Shown piece after piece: positions 33,649-33,759 of a stretch of 33,759 bases of DNA (position 1 is its first letter; each line of letters opens with the position of its first letter). The stretch covers positions 1-33,759 of the forward strand of contig CAMQTN010000030.1 in NCBI GenBank assembly GCA_947037115.1. The letters are read 5' to 3'. A program made the position numbers and the translations under genes. The notes beneath the pieces are model-generated. The model saw only the letters and a list, made by a program, of their open reading frames with translations, was not told the DNA's origin and ran no database searches. This DNA is from an uncultured Lachnospiraceae bacterium. GTDB lineage: Bacteria; Bacillota; Clostridia; Lachnospirales; Lachnospiraceae.

Positions 33649-33759
33649 ATGAAAAAAACGCGAAACATACTTATTGTCTTATTTTTTATGCTGATTGTCT
33701 ATATCTATGCTCAGACTGTGGGGATATATCAGGCAGAAGATATCATTGCAAAGACGGAA
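33649..33759 (+). CDS. Membrane-anchored secreted protein, 3' end missing (shared leader, copy 3)
   Basis: The first 37 codons of a gene cut by the window end. The leader (ILIVLFFMLIVYIYAQTVGI) is a third copy of the anchor seen at 27679 and 28991 and is closest to the former. GAGGAG lies 11 bases before the ATG. The nature of the body cannot be judged. Confidence 0.75.
   Translation, partial: MKKTRNILIVLFFMLIVYIYAQTVGIYQAEDIIAKTE

Noticed and set aside
1..33759. CRISPR arrays, tRNA or rRNA genes
   Set aside because: No regularly spaced short repeats or tRNA/rRNA-like segments were noticed when reading; tRNAscan-SE and Infernal would be decisive.

Overview
The window looks like accessory DNA from a gut-type clostridium, most probably Lachnospiraceae. 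The grounds are AGGAGG-type ribosome binding sites, many Firmicute-style lipoprotein and single-pass secreted proteins, BspA-like and WG-repeat proteins, and an AgrC/AgrA-type two-component pair. The first 42 bases are a Nextera transposase adapter, so the contig starts in the middle of a gene.

Region 43-15811 (plus strand, apart from a small toxin-antitoxin remnant) reads as an effector island of a contractile injection system (CIS). It has two VgrG-like spike genes (2130-3689 and 9982-11373). Each is followed by a PAAR-like (DUF4280) tip joined to a peptidoglycan-hydrolase domain: a lytic transglycosylase-like domain in the first module (5068-6594) and a GH19-like domain in the second (11842-13144, split by frameshifts). 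Between spike and effector in module 1 lie a 68-residue protein and two related soluble proteins that may be adaptors. Secreted candidate immunity or accessory proteins surround the modules: two tandem paralogs at the left, two BspA-like repeat proteins, an Imm11-like protein, a DUF4163/DUF3298-like protein directly behind the GH19 effector, and a WG-repeat protein. No sheath, tube or baseplate gene is present, so this resembles the orphan vgrG islands of type VI secretion, here in a Firmicute setting.

Region 15812-17675 holds gene remnants and an IS110-family element whose transposase is broken by a one-base loss in a C run. The roughly 235 bases upstream of that transposase could encode a bridge RNA.

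Region 17676-33759 is a long array of secreted genes, each with a lipoprotein signal or one N-terminal membrane anchor and a poorly conserved extracytoplasmic body. A divergent AgrC/AgrA-like pair (20049-22178, minus strand) sits inside it. A 12-base direct repeat with 20-base spacing lies just upstream of a recognisable promoter facing the array, which suggests LytTR control of the genes from 22428 onward. Within the array, secretion leaders recur on unrelated bodies (27679, 28991, 33649; and 31971/32668, where about 117 bp is duplicated). This fits a recombining array of immunity-type genes. Several genes are broken by frameshifts, and gaps carry coding remnants.

No tRNA, rRNA or CRISPR array was seen. 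Family names come from reading motifs by eye, not from database searches.
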